This document shows, piece by piece, positions 52,618 to 61,480 of a stretch of 64,000 nucleotides of DNA. Under the pieces are notes generated by a model. That model was not told where the DNA came from. It was given only the letters and a program-made list of their open reading frames with translations, and did no database searches. The translations under genes and the position numbers were made by a program. Origin of the DNA: Desulfococcus multivorans (GTDB lineage: Bacteria > Desulfobacterota > Desulfobacteria > Desulfobacterales > Desulfococcaceae); contig NZ_CP015381.1 in the NCBI RefSeq assembly GCF_001854245.1, positions 2,949,001 through 3,013,000 on the forward strand, given 5' to 3'. Position 1 is the first letter of the stretch, and each line of letters opens with the position of its first letter.

Positions 52618-52830
52618 AGGGATAATATTCCGGATTTATAAGTGATTTTAAGACGGTTAAAAACTCGACACGCAACTTTCGGTGTTTTTGGACCGGGGCC
52701 CAAGCCCTATGTCCATAGGTATTTGTACCTAGGTAAAATGGGTGTTTTCACCGATTGTTTTTACGGAATTAACCTGCTAATTCTGTGACACCCTCCAACT
52801 TTCCTTGGGGGTCTTTTACTCTTCTTCTCG

Positions 52831-52855
52831 CTCCCCCGCCATGGTGGCGGGGGAG
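52831..52855. terminator. Strong G+C-rich hairpin downstream of the small zinc protein
   Basis: Perfect 11 bp arms CTCCCCCGCCA and TGGCGGGGGAG around a TGG loop. A T-run does not follow on either strand (AAAATTCC on the plus strand), so this is a stem-loop that may stabilise or end the upstream transcript rather than a textbook terminator. Confidence 0.5.
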
Positions 52856-52874
52856 AAAATTCCATTATACAATT

Positions 52875-53109
52875 TAACTTTCGACGTTCATGATGGTAAC
52901 CGGAAAGAGGTGCCGGGAGGATACGACCCGTGCCCCACGCGGTTTCGTTCAAGTGCCGCTAAAGCTTGCTCCGGGCGGCCCGGAAACTCGTTGCGCTCAG
53001 ACAGTCCGGGCCGCTGATCCTCCACTGCGCTTAAGCGGCACTAAAACTCACCGCTGAAGGGGCGCGGGTCGTATCCTCCCGGCACCGGCCTATGAAAGTC
53101 GAAAGTTGA
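52875..53109 (+). repeat. Dispersed palindromic intergenic element, copy C
   Basis: Full copy of about 235 bp with both outer arms (TTAACTTTCGACGTTCATGA left; TATGAAAGTCGAAAGTTGA right) and inner arms TGCCGGGAGGATACG. Core orientation matches copy A at 4269. A few substitutions distinguish it from copy A (for example CTCCACTGCG for CGCCGCGGCG). Confidence 0.87.
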
Positions 53110-53291
53110 GTATATAAATTAAATCAGATAGATAATAACTTTCTGCAAAATGCGGTTGCGGGCATGGTTGCGGAAAGGTTTTTCCTCGCAGTCTTCACCG
53201 CCGATACGCCGCCATCGTCCCGAGGCGGATATTTCCGCCTGCCCTGTCAGATTTTTCTCAGGATGGTCTGTCGACAAACAGAACATTTTTT

Positions 53292-53355
53292 GTCATTTGA
53301 CCATTATTTCCCATTGACACCCAGCATCAAAGCAACTATGTTTTAGTCAAATGAC
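53292..53355 (+). promoter_or_regulatory. Sigma-70 promoter with flanking palindromic operators for the DUF134 gene
   Basis: TTGACA (53314-53319) and TATGTT (53337-53342) are separated by exactly 17 bp. On either side lie GTCATTTGAC (53292-53301) and GTCAAATGAC (53346-53355), which are exact reverse complements of each other and nearly palindromic. The downstream copy overlaps the expected start of transcription, as a repressor site would. The gene 20 bp downstream encodes a DUF134 DNA-binding-like protein, so autoregulation is a natural guess. Confidence 0.65.
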
Positions 53356-53375
53356 CATAACAGGAGTTGATTGTC

Positions 53376-53933
53376 ATGCCGAGACCCGTAAAACCGCGAC
53401 TGGTGTCTGAACACCCTTTGGTGCCCTCTTTCGGCCCGATGGAGACCCTCCCTACCGGCGAGGTCCATCTCTCCGTGGAAGGCATGGAGGCGCTTCGACT
53501 CACCGATGATGAAGGGATGGATCAGGACGGCGCGGCCGTTCTCATGGGCATCTCCCGCCAGACCTACGGCAGGATTCTGGCAGAAGCCCGTCATACCGTC
53601 ACCCATGCGCTACTGACGGGCAAGGTGCTTCGGGTCGGCGGGGGCAACTATCAGCTTCGGGAAGGCCGCGGCAGACATCGGCGACGGTGTGGACGCCGAG
53701 GGCACAGCGAAGCGGAACTCCGGAAAGGAGAGGCGTGTATGCCGAGAGGTGATGGAACCGGTCCCGACAGTCGAGGACCGTCAGGAAGCGGTAACGGCTC
53801 CTGCGGCCGGAATGGTCGGGGTCGAGGCAATGAACCCGAAAATATTTCGGGCTTCGGCAGGAAAGGCCGTGGCGGCCGGACCGCCACGACCGGACGTGTC
53901 GATCGGGATTGGGGGTCTCAAAACGAATCGTAA
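53376..53933 (+). CDS. DUF134 HTH protein fused to a DUF5320-like tail
   Basis: Protein of 185 residues. Residues 1-95 form a DUF134 domain (MPRPVKPRLVSEHPLVPSFG; LSVEGMEALRLTDDEGMDQD; AAVLMGISRQTYGRILAEAR), a sigma-70 region-4-like helix-turn-helix family. Residues 122-185 look like a DUF5320 protein (MPRGDGTGPDSRGPSGSGNG). An in-frame ATG at 53739 with AAAGGAG 8 bases upstream could start a separate 64-residue product. The start at 53376 is set by AGGAG; upstream in-frame ATT/GTC codons are not starts. DUF134 proteins often sit beside NifX-like or Mrp genes; here the partner is the DUF5320 gene. Confidence 0.82.
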   Translation: MPRPVKPRLVSEHPLVPSFGPMETLPTGEVHLSVEGMEALRLTDDEGMDQDGAAVLMGISRQTYGRILAEARHTVTHALLTGKVLRVGGGNYQLREGRGRHRRRCGRRGHSEAELRKGEACMPRGDGTGPDSRGPSGSGNGSCGRNGRGRGNEPENISGFGRKGRGGRTATTGRVDRDWGSQNES

Positions 53934-53955
53934 TCTTATGAAAAGGAGGCAAATC

Positions 53956-54297
53956 ATGCCGGGTTATGACGGAACCGGTCCCATAGGTCGGGGACCCATG
54001 ACAGGCGGGGGCAGAGGCTTCTGCAACACAGGTCAACCTTACATCCGTCGGGGTGTCGGCGGCAGGACATTCGGCCGCGGCGGACGATGCTTCGGTTTTG
54101 GTCTGGGCCACGGATGGGGTGCCGGACGGGGACGGGGTGGCAGCCCCTTCCCCGCCGGCTGGAGTTCGGCCCGCACCATGAGCAAAGCGGAGGAACTGGA
54201 GATGCTCAGGACCGAATCCGAAGAGCTGAATCGCACGCTGGATGACATTCGGAACAGAATGGAAGCCCTCGAAAGATCAGGTGCGGAAAGCGAATAG
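53956..54297 (+). CDS. DUF5320 family Gly/Arg-rich small protein
   Basis: Protein of 113 residues starting MPGYDGTGPIGRGPMTGGGR with one cysteine (GFCNTG), a Gly/Arg/Phe-rich middle (FGRGGRCFGFGLGHGWGAG) and a C-terminal coiled coil (KAEELEMLRTESEELNRTLD, then IRNRMEALERSG). This is the DUF5320 layout found widely in anaerobes next to DUF134 and dinitrogenase-cofactor-like genes. AAGGAGG precedes the ATG by 6 bases. Co-transcribed with the DUF134 gene, 22 bp apart. Function unknown. Confidence 0.85.
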   Translation: MPGYDGTGPIGRGPMTGGGRGFCNTGQPYIRRGVGGRTFGRGGRCFGFGLGHGWGAGRGRGGSPFPAGWSSARTMSKAEELEMLRTESEELNRTLDDIRNRMEALERSGAESE

Positions 54298-54327
54298 CAG
54301 CACCAATACCAGACAGCGGGCAGGGGG

Positions 54328-55095
54328 TCAAGCCCTGCCCGCTTGCGTTTTCAGCCCTTCCCACCGCCGCCAATTAATGAATCGTATCGTCTTCCCAAGG
54401 GGCAATCTATTGAGAATACGTTCATCTGCGTCATCACCGATAAACACCGTCTGATGGGGCATCATGTCAAGGCGATTGAATTTGGTCAGAATCATGCCTT
54501 CGACCCCGCCGGTAAAACAGCCGTTCCGGTCTGCGATCATCCTGTTGGCATGAACGACAATGGCGGCCGGCGAAACGCCGATCTCATCAAAGCACTTTCG
54601 AACATCGGATCTGTCAAGAAATTGTTGGACAACCTCCCGGGAAGAGCCCTGGGAATAGACGTGAACTTCAGGATGCGACCTGAATGAACACAAAATGGCG
54701 CGAAGAATCGTCATCACTGATGGATTCAGATGGAGCGTATGGGCCGATCCCGGGGTCGAAGGCATCGGCGCGCCGTGGACCAGGGCGGCCAGTGACTCGA
54801 CTTCAACCCCCTTGAATGCGCCGAAGGTCGCCCGGACGGCCCAGGGAGCCCATGCAGCCCCCCGGGAGAGCATCAGCGCCGCCGTGCCTCGCACGGCACT
54901 TTTCACCATGAACGCCAATCTGCGTGTCAGCGTCCAGTTGGAAAAGCGCAGGAGGAACAGAACCCATACGATCGGGACATGCTCTAAAATGAGGGTTCCG
55001 TCGAAATCGAGAGCAATGCATGACCGGCCGGAGACGGCGTCAAAGCCATGCTCACCAGGGGGCGTCGAACCTTTGCTGATACAGCGGCAACCCAT
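54328..55095 (-). CDS. HAD-superfamily phosphatase, likely phosphoserine phosphatase-like
   Basis: HAD hydrolase of about 255 residues. Motif I is IALDFDGTLI with the nucleophile Asp, motif II is VYSQGSSREVVQQFL (Ser), motif III the lysine in ILTKFNRLDMM and motif IV VFIGDDADERIL. The cap lies between motifs I and II, as in HAD class I. The ATG at 55095 is chosen; a TTG at 55176 is possible but unlikely. The gene lies 95 bp downstream of serC on the same strand, so it may supply the last step of serine synthesis in place of SerB; the pairing supports this but the specificity is not proved. Confidence 0.72.
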   Translation of the reverse strand: MGCRCISKGSTPPGEHGFDAVSGRSCIALDFDGTLILEHVPIVWVLFLLRFSNWTLTRRLAFMVKSAVRGTAALMLSRGAAWAPWAVRATFGAFKGVEVESLAALVHGAPMPSTPGSAHTLHLNPSVMTILRAILCSFRSHPEVHVYSQGSSREVVQQFLDRSDVRKCFDEIGVSPAAIVVHANRMIADRNGCFTGGVEGMILTKFNRLDMMPHQTVFIGDDADERILNRLPLGKTIRFINWRRWEGLKTQAGRA

Positions 55096-55189
55096 ATATT
55101 CCAGACGGCTGAGAACACCCCGCTCCCGCCGAATTCCCGGCGGGGCGGTGTATGTCTCGTTCGCTTTCCCGGCCAAGGACGGCTTCGGC

Positions 55190-56278
55190 CTAACCGTTTC
55201 TCTTCTCGAAGGTTTTCATGAAATCCACCAGCGCCGAAACGGCGTCGATCCCCGTGGCGTTGTATATGGATGCCCGGCATCCGCCCACGGAGCGATGGCC
55301 CTTGAGGCCGCCGAAGCCGGCCTGAGTGGCCTCCTGAATGAATTTCTGCTCCAACGCCTCGGAGGGCAGGCGGAAGGTCACGTTCATGCGTGAACGGCTG
55401 TCGGTGTCGGCGGTTCCCCGGTAAAATTCACTCCGATCCATGAAATCATAGAGCATCCCGGCCTTTTTCTCATTGATGGCGGCCATCTTGTCAAGGCCCC
55501 CCACGGTCTCCTCCAGCCATTTCATGACCAGTTGGAGCGTGTAGACGGCGAAACAGGGCGGCGTGTTGAACATGCTGTTCTTTTCACTGAAGGTGGTGTA
55601 TTTGAGCATGGTCGGCAGATTCTGGGGAACCCGCGCCAGCATGTCTTCCCGGATGATCACCATACATACGCCTGCCGGTCCGATGTTCTTTTGAGCGCCG
55701 GCGTAAATCACCCCAAAGGGGTTGGGATCGAAGGGACGGCTCATCATGTCCGAGGACATATCGGCCATGATCGGCACGCTGCCGGTCTCGGGGAATTCGG
55801 CCCACTGGGTGCCCTTGATGGTGTTGTTGGAGGTAATGTGGACATAAGCCGCATCCGGGTTGAAGGGAATGTTTTTGGGGATGTATGCAAAGTCCCGATC
55901 CTCGGAGGAGGCCACCACGTTGACGGTTTTTCCCTGAATTTTGACTTCCTTGATGGCCTTGGTGGACCATGTTCCGGTATTGACGTAATCGGCCGCCTTG
56001 CCCTCAGGAAGGAGGTTCATGGGAATCATGCAGAACTGCAAACTGGCACCGCCCTGCAGAAAAAGGACATGGAACCGGTCATCCAGCTTCAGGAGGCGTC
56101 GCGTGCGGGCAATGGCGTCCTCGATAACGGCATCAAACCACTTGGAACGGTGACTGATCTCGGTGATAGACATGCCGGACCCCGCAAAATTGAGAAAATT
56201 TTCCTGAATTTCCTCAAGGACGGGCAGGGGAAGGGCCGCAGGGCCGGCATTGAAATTGTAAATTCGGTGTTCCTTCAT
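55190..56278 (-). CDS. serC: Phosphoserine aminotransferase
   Basis: PLP-dependent class V aminotransferase of 362 residues converting 3-phosphohydroxypyruvate and glutamate to phosphoserine. It starts MKEHRIYNFNAGPAALPLPV, shows GMSITEISHRSKWFD, FLQGGASLQFCMIPMNLL, and the PLP-lysine region VIYAGAQKNIGPAGVCMVII. GGAGGC lies 5 bases before the ATG. The gene is divergent from hisD across a 130 bp shared promoter region and is followed by the HAD phosphatase gene. Confidence 0.97.
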   Translation of the reverse strand: MKEHRIYNFNAGPAALPLPVLEEIQENFLNFAGSGMSITEISHRSKWFDAVIEDAIARTRRLLKLDDRFHVLFLQGGASLQFCMIPMNLLPEGKAADYVNTGTWSTKAIKEVKIQGKTVNVVASSEDRDFAYIPKNIPFNPDAAYVHITSNNTIKGTQWAEFPETGSVPIMADMSSDMMSRPFDPNPFGVIYAGAQKNIGPAGVCMVIIREDMLARVPQNLPTMLKYTTFSEKNSMFNTPPCFAVYTLQLVMKWLEETVGGLDKMAAINEKKAGMLYDFMDRSEFYRGTADTDSRSRMNVTFRLPSEALEQKFIQEATQAGFGGLKGHRSVGGCRASIYNATGIDAVSALVDFMKTFEKRNG

Positions 56279-56408
56279 AAGCGCCTCCGATCATAATTGA
56301 ATATTGTGTGAGAAACTCACCTGTGGTAATTAGAAACTTTTCTTTTTTCAAAAGGCTATCGACTTGTCAAGATGATAACGGCAATAAAGACTGAAAAAGG
56401 CAGGACCC

Positions 56409-57710
56409 ATGGAGATATACACTTACCCATCCAATGCGGCGACAGGCCGTCTGAAAGCAATTGCCGGGCGGGGCGTCGCATTCGATGAAGCGCTGTTCGA
56501 AAACGTCAAGACCATTTTAAAAGATGTTGCCTCGCGCGGAGACGCGGCTTTGGTGGACTACGCCAACCGGTTCGACGCCCCCGACTTGACGGCGGCGGAC
56601 CTGGAGGTGACACCCGCGGAGTTCTCAGCGGCGGAAAGCGTCGTGGAGGGTTCCTTCATGGCGGCCATGGAGCGGGCGGCGGAACAGATAGAAGGTTTCC
56701 ACCGGAAGCAGCTTCGGAAATCCTGGATTACCACCGATCGGCCCGGCACCTTGCTGGGCCAGATCTTCAACCCCGTGGAGACGGCGGGCGTTTACGTGCC
56801 CGGCGGAACAGGGGGGGACACACCGCTGGTGTCCACCGTTCTCATGAACGCCATTCCGGCTCGGATCGCGGGGGTCAACCGTATCATAATGGTTACGCCT
56901 TCCCGCCGGGACGGCACCGTCAACCCTTACATGCTTGCGGCGGCCCGTCGGGTGGGCGTGGATGCCGTATTCAGAGTCGGCAGCGCCTGGGCCATAGGGG
57001 CCCTTGCCTACGGGACCGAACGGATTCCGCGATGCGACGTCATCGTCGGCCCCGGCAATATCTATGTCACCATTGCCAAGAAAATCGTCTCCGGCACCGT
57101 CGGCATCGACATGATCGCGGGGCCGAGCGAGGTGCTGGTCATTGCCGATGATTCTGCCAACCCGGAATTCACGGCGGCTGACCTTCTGTCCCAGGCCGAA
57201 CACGACACGCTCGCCTCCGCCGTTCTGGTCACCACCTCCCGACCGCTGGCGGAGGCAGTCGTCGCTGCGGTGACGCGGCAGACGGCGCATCTCACCCGTA
57301 AGGATATCGCTCGGAAATCCCTCGAGAATTACGGTGCGGTCTTTGTGGTGTCGGACATCCCGGCCGCCTTCGAACTCGCCAACCGGATCGCTCCCGAACA
57401 CCTGGAACTCCATATCGAGGCGCCATTCGAGCATCTCGGACGGATCCGAAACGCGGGCGCCGTCTTTGTCGGTCAGTTCACGCCGGAGCCCATCGGCGAC
57501 TACATCGCCGGCCCCAACCACGTGCTGCCCACAGCGGGCACCGCCCGGTTTTCCTCGGCGCTTTCGGTCGATAATTTCATCAAGAAGACCAGCCTGATCT
57601 CTTACAGCGAGACAGCCTTCCTTGAAGATGCCCCGGACGTCATCCGCCTGGCGGAGACCGAAGGACTTGGCGCCCACGCCCATTCCGTCAGGATCCGGCT
57701 GGGTCAATAG
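56409..57710 (+). CDS. hisD: Histidinol dehydrogenase
   Basis: NAD-dependent enzyme of 433 residues catalysing the last two oxidations of histidine synthesis. Signatures are VETAGVYVPGGTGGDTPLVS, AWAIGALAYGTERIPRCDVI, VGPGNIYVTIAKKIVSGTVG, DMIAGPSEVLVIADD and the zinc/substrate segment LLSQAEHD with Gln and His ligands, plus IAPEHLELHIE. Length is standard. It stands apart from other his genes in this window. It converges with msrAB, 39 bp apart. Confidence 0.97.
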   Translation: MEIYTYPSNAATGRLKAIAGRGVAFDEALFENVKTILKDVASRGDAALVDYANRFDAPDLTAADLEVTPAEFSAAESVVEGSFMAAMERAAEQIEGFHRKQLRKSWITTDRPGTLLGQIFNPVETAGVYVPGGTGGDTPLVSTVLMNAIPARIAGVNRIIMVTPSRRDGTVNPYMLAAARRVGVDAVFRVGSAWAIGALAYGTERIPRCDVIVGPGNIYVTIAKKIVSGTVGIDMIAGPSEVLVIADDSANPEFTAADLLSQAEHDTLASAVLVTTSRPLAEAVVAAVTRQTAHLTRKDIARKSLENYGAVFVVSDIPAAFELANRIAPEHLELHIEAPFEHLGRIRNAGAVFVGQFTPEPIGDYIAGPNHVLPTAGTARFSSALSVDNFIKKTSLISYSETAFLEDAPDVIRLAETEGLGAHAHSVRIRLGQ

Positions 57711-57749
57711 TCACAGCGAACGCGGGCACCCACGCGTCGCAGGCGCTGT

Positions 57750-58883
57750 TTACGGCTCAGATACAAACACCCGGAGATATTCCCCGTACCCCTCTTTTTC
57801 CAGATCCGCCTTCGGCACAAATCGCAGGGCCGCCGAATTGATGCAATACCGGCGGCCCGTGGGTTCCGGTCCGTCGTTGAAGACATGGCCGAGATGGGAA
57901 TCGCCGTAACGGCTTCTCACCTCGGTACGGACCATGAAAAATCTGCGATCTTCCTTTTCGATGACATTGTCCGGTTCGAGTGGGCGGATAAAGCTGGGCC
58001 ATCCGGTGCCGGAGTCGAACTTGTCCGTCGAACTGAAGAGGGGCTCGCCGGAAACCACGTCGACATAGATGCCCGCCTTCTTGTTGTCCCAATAGGCATT
58101 GTGGAAAGGCGGCTCGGTCCCCTCCTCCCGCGTCACGGTGTACTGAAGCGGCGTCAGCGTCCTGCGCAGGACGGCATCATCGGGTCTGGCGTAACGGACT
58201 TTCGAAGCGCCGTTTTTCAGGCTGCGGTCATCGTCCTTCCAGACCTTCCGAATGAACTGATCCCGCCCGGAACCGCTCCGGTAACGTCCGTAACGGCCCG
58301 GATTCTTCTTGTAATAATCCTGGTGATATGCTTCAGCGGCGTAGAATCGGTCCAGCCTGCGAATCTCCGTCACAAGCGGCCGGGCGAAACGTCCTGACCG
58401 GTCCAGCGCCGCCCTGGAAGCCTCGGCCTGCTGTCTCTCTGCCTCGGTTTCATAAAAGATCGCAGTCCGATACTGCGGCCCTCGATCCACAAATTGACCG
58501 CCGGCATCCGTCGGATCCACATGACGCCAGAACACATCGAGCAGTTCGGTGTAGGAAATCTTCCCGGGATCATAGACCACCTGAACGGCTTCCAGGTGGT
58601 CGGTCGATCCGGACGATACCTGCTCATAGGTCGGATTCTCCAGGTCGCCGCCGGTGTAACCCGAAAGCACCTCGACAACACCGTCGACCTTCTCGAAATC
58701 CGATTCGACGCACCAGAAGCATCCGCCGGCAAATGTGGCTTTCCTCAGGTTGTGGGGGGTATTCGTCATGTTGGTTTTCTCCATATTCTTTTCGTTAACC
58801 CTCATGCCGTCGGCCTGGCGAAGGATGCCAAGTCCCATCAGTGCCAATAACGCCGCGGCGATCATCAGAAACCCGGGTTTCAT
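57750..58883 (-). CDS. msrAB: Peptide methionine sulfoxide reductase MsrA-MsrB fusion, exported
   Basis: Bifunctional repair enzyme of 377 residues for oxidised methionine. An N-terminal signal/anchor ([20 protein letters not shown]) places it at the periplasmic face. The MsrA domain has the catalytic GCFWC (Cys near residue 55). The MsrB domain (about residues 230-370) has the conserved [24 protein letters not shown] and the catalytic Cys in [11 protein letters not shown]; the zinc CxxC pairs of some MsrB are absent. The ATG at 58883 is chosen because AAGGAG lies just upstream and overlaps an earlier ATG at 58901. Confidence 0.95.
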   Translation of the reverse strand: MKPGFLMIAAALLALMGLGILRQADGMRVNEKNMEKTNMTNTPHNLRKATFAGGCFWCVESDFEKVDGVVEVLSGYTGGDLENPTYEQVSSGSTDHLEAVQVVYDPGKISYTELLDVFWRHVDPTDAGGQFVDRGPQYRTAIFYETEAERQQAEASRAALDRSGRFARPLVTEIRRLDRFYAAEAYHQDYYKKNPGRYGRYRSGSGRDQFIRKVWKDDDRSLKNGASKVRYARPDDAVLRRTLTPLQYTVTREEGTEPPFHNAYWDNKKAGIYVDVVSGEPLFSSTDKFDSGTGWPSFIRPLEPDNVIEKEDRRFFMVRTEVRSRYGDSHLGHVFNDGPEPTGRRYCINSAALRFVPKADLEKEGYGEYLRVFVSEP

Positions 58884-59218
58884 GGTGTCAACTCCTTTCA
58901 TCCATAACGGCGAAATCGCGCCGCCCCTGCAGGACGCGCTTTCTTCGTCGGGGTTCCGCCGTCATTATATCCCGAAATATAGGCATCCTTTCCGTTACAC
59001 CCAAGGGCAGCCTGCAGGCGACTTGAGTCAGGGCGTCCGGAACCCGCGAAATTTTACACCCCGTCATGAAAGCCGGCTTGAGTTTTCATCCAATTGGACT
59101 TATATTAATCAATGGTATTCTATCGGGGGTTTCCCGTATGAAATTCTGACGACCGCAACCGAAACCCCACCCACTTCGCGGCAGTCATCCAGCGATACGC
59201 CAACAATGGAGGATCTTG
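58884..59218. other. Divergent intergenic region with a sigma-70-like promoter
   Basis: A 335 bp gap between msrAB (leftward) and a small rightward gene. A candidate promoter TTGGAC (59094-59099) - 16 bp - TATTCT (59116-59121) faces the small gene. Nothing else is recognisable. Confidence 0.45.
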
Positions 59219-59398
59219 ATGCGCGCATTCAAGATGACCGGCTATAACAGTGATAACGTCAAAAGGGTACGATATCGCTTTGCCAAAGACTTCAAGGACG
59301 CAGAGCAGCGCTTCACCAAGGAGTTCTGGTATCTTCACATCGAGTCCATCACCGAGTGCCCTGCATCGGAAGCGAGCATTAACGGCGTCCACAACTGA
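59219..59398 (+). CDS. Small unknown protein
   Basis: A 59-residue protein, MRAFKMTGYNSDNVKRVRYR with a charged, aromatic middle (FAKDFKDAEQRFTKEFWYLH) and one cysteine. No membrane segment, signal or known motif is seen. It has GGAGGATC 5 bases before the ATG and a promoter-like pair about 100 bp upstream, which supports translation. Unrecognised. Confidence 0.55.
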   Translation: MRAFKMTGYNSDNVKRVRYRFAKDFKDAEQRFTKEFWYLHIESITECPASEASINGVHN

Positions 59399-59431
59399 CG
59401 TCGATACTTTCGGTCAGTGCTCGCAATAATA

Positions 59432-59475
59432 CCTGAAATGAGCCTGAAATGAGCCTGAAATGAACCTGAAATAAA
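59432..59475 (+). repeat. Four tandem 11 bp repeats upstream of the sigma-54 activator
   Basis: CCTGAAATGAG, CCTGAAATGAG, CCTGAAATGAA and CCTGAAATAAA follow one another without gaps, 142 bp before the regulator start. An 11 bp period approximates one helical turn, so a protein could bind all units on one face. It may also be a simple slippage product. Confidence 0.75.
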
Positions 59476-59617
59476 ATAGACGAATGCACCCCATTTCCAC
59501 AACGTTGCTCACCGTCAAACCCCGTCAAAACATCGGTGCCCCAAAGCGGAGACGGTCTGATGCAGAGAGGGCCGGCGACACTTCGCTTATCGGTTGCCCC
59601 CATGGAATCGCAGTTGG

Positions 59618-61480
59618 ATGAAGAACGACAACACTATTACCATCCAGAACCTGAAGGATCTGGATCTTCTGGTGCAGCAGATTCGCAGGCTCGAGCAGGC
59701 GAATGAACGGCCGGAAAAAAAGGCCCTTCAACAATACATGAGTGTCTTCGACAACTCGGGCGCTCCAGCCATCATCATTGAAAATGACATGCTCGTCTCC
59801 AGGGCCAACCCCAAGTTCGAGGAGCTCACCGGTTTCACCAAGACCGAAATCGAAGGTCGGCTGAAGTGGCCCCAGTTTCTCGTGGAGGAAGACCGGGAGC
59901 GCATGGTTCGCTATCACACCCTCAGGAGAATCCGTGAGGACAAGGCGCCGGAAGAATACGAATGCACGGTCGTCACCAAAACCGGTCAACTGAAGTATAT
60001 CTACATGAAAGTGGGCATGATCCCGGGCACCCGTCGAAGCGTCGCCTCGTTTACGGACATCACTTCCCTCAAACTGACCGAACAGGCCCTTAGGGAGAGT
60101 GACCGGCGGCTGTCGACCCTCATGGGCAATCTGCCGGGCATGGCATACCGGGGCAGCAACGACGCCCGTCGGACCATGACCTTTCTCAGCCAGGGATGTC
60201 GGGGATTGACCGGCCTGGACCCGGCGGTTTTGACGGGTGCGGATGCCGGCGGCTACGCGGATCTCATCCATCCCGACGATCGGAAGATGGTTCTCGCCGT
60301 CATTCAAAAAGCGGTTTCCCAGCGCCGTGCTTACGAAATGGTATACCGAATCCGTCTCGCCGACAACGACGGTGAAAAGTGGGTCTGGGAGAAAGGCGTC
60401 GGGGTCTTTTCCCCCGAAGACGAACTTGTCGCCCTCGAGGGGTTCATCACCGATTTCACCGACCAGAAACGGTCTGAGCAGGCTCTGGTCCAGGAGAATA
60501 TCCGGCTTCGAAGTTCCATGAAGGACCGGTACCAATTCTGTGGCATCATCGGCAAGAGCCCTGCGATGCAGCAGATCTATGAGATGATTCTCAAAGCTGC
60601 AGCCTCTGACGCGAATGTGATCATCTACGGCGAATCCGGCACGGGCAAGGAACTCGTGGCCCGGGCCATTCATGATACAAGTGATCGAAACCGAAGGAAT
60701 TTCGTACCGGTCAATTGTGGAGCCATCCCTGAAGGCCTGTTTGAAAGCGAATTTTTCGGCTATAAGAAAGGTGCCTTTTCCGGAGCGCATGTCGCCAAGA
60801 AAGGCTATATCGACATGGCCGAGGGGGGCACCCTGTTTCTGGACGAGGTTGGAGAAATCAGTCTCCACATGCAGGTCAAACTGCTCAGAGCCATAGACCA
60901 GGGCGGCTATACGCCTCTGGGTGGAAACGAAGTCCTTCGGCCGGAAATCCGGATCGTCGCAGCCACCAACCGGGATCTTAAGATGTTTGTACAGAAGGGG
61001 CTGATGCGTAAGGACTTTTTCTATCGCATCCACATCATTCCCATCCATCTGCCGCCGCTCAGGGAGCGAAAGGAAGATCTGCCGCTCCTGATCGAACATT
61101 TCCTGAAAAAATATGACAAACAGGATCACGGGGAGTTGATCTCAGGCAGGGTTCTGGAATTTATGAATCGCTACGAATGGCCCGGCAATGTCCGTGAACT
61201 CCAGAACGTGCTTCACCGATACGCCACGCTGAACCGGCTCGATCTTGTCGACACCGATGCCCATGAACCGGAAGGTCGCCTCCCCGATTTTCGCGGACCG
61301 ATCGAAGAGCAGGCGGACGTCCCGGATTTCCGGACAGCCGTGCGCCGCTTTGAAAAAGCGCTGATTCTGAAAACCCTGGAGCAGAGCCGGTGGCATCGGG
61401 AGGCAGCGGCCAAACGCCTCGGCCTTCCCGTGAGAACTTTTTTCAGAAAGCTCAAGGCCCTCGACATATCATCGGCATGA
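59618..61480 (+). CDS. Sigma-54-dependent transcriptional activator with two PAS domains
   Basis: Enhancer-binding regulator of 620 residues. Two PAS sensor domains (about residues 35-155: ENDMLVSRANPKFEELTGF; about 160-285: DRRLSTLMGNLPGMAYRGSN) precede the AAA+ domain with Walker A GESGTGKE near 336, the sigma-54 contact loop GAFSGA (GAFTGA in most) near 384, Walker B GGTLFLDEVGE and the arginine region MRKDFFYRIHIIPIHLPPLR. The C-terminus is a Fis-type HTH (EAAAKRLGLPVRTFFRKLKA). The ATG at 59618 is preferred; a TTG at 59594 is in frame. Targets are not evident, but the following acyl-CoA genes are candidates. Confidence 0.93.
   Translation: MKNDNTITIQNLKDLDLLVQQIRRLEQANERPEKKALQQYMSVFDNSGAPAIIIENDMLVSRANPKFEELTGFTKTEIEGRLKWPQFLVEEDRERMVRYHTLRRIREDKAPEEYECTVVTKTGQLKYIYMKVGMIPGTRRSVASFTDITSLKLTEQALRESDRRLSTLMGNLPGMAYRGSNDARRTMTFLSQGCRGLTGLDPAVLTGADAGGYADLIHPDDRKMVLAVIQKAVSQRRAYEMVYRIRLADNDGEKWVWEKGVGVFSPEDELVALEGFITDFTDQKRSEQALVQENIRLRSSMKDRYQFCGIIGKSPAMQQIYEMILKAAASDANVIIYGESGTGKELVARAIHDTSDRNRRNFVPVNCGAIPEGLFESEFFGYKKGAFSGAHVAKKGYIDMAEGGTLFLDEVGEISLHMQVKLLRAIDQGGYTPLGGNEVLRPEIRIVAATNRDLKMFVQKGLMRKDFFYRIHIIPIHLPPLRERKEDLPLLIEHFLKKYDKQDHGELISGRVLEFMNRYEWPGNVRELQNVLHRYATLNRLDLVDTDAHEPEGRLPDFRGPIEEQADVPDFRTAVRRFEKALILKTLEQSRWHREAAAKRLGLPVRTFFRKLKALDISSA

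Larger units (their letters stand above)
52618..53375. other. Intergenic region: hairpin, palindromic element copy C and DUF134 promoter
   Basis: Contains a strong 11 bp hairpin (52831-52855), the third large copy of the dispersed element (52875-53109) and a well-formed promoter with flanking palindromes (53292-53355). Between 53110 and 53290 nothing recognisable is seen. Confidence 0.6.

Noticed and set aside
59525-61129. Minus-strand open frame of 534 codons over the sigma-54 activator
   Set aside because: Shadow of a convincing PAS-AAA-Fis protein; no start signal.
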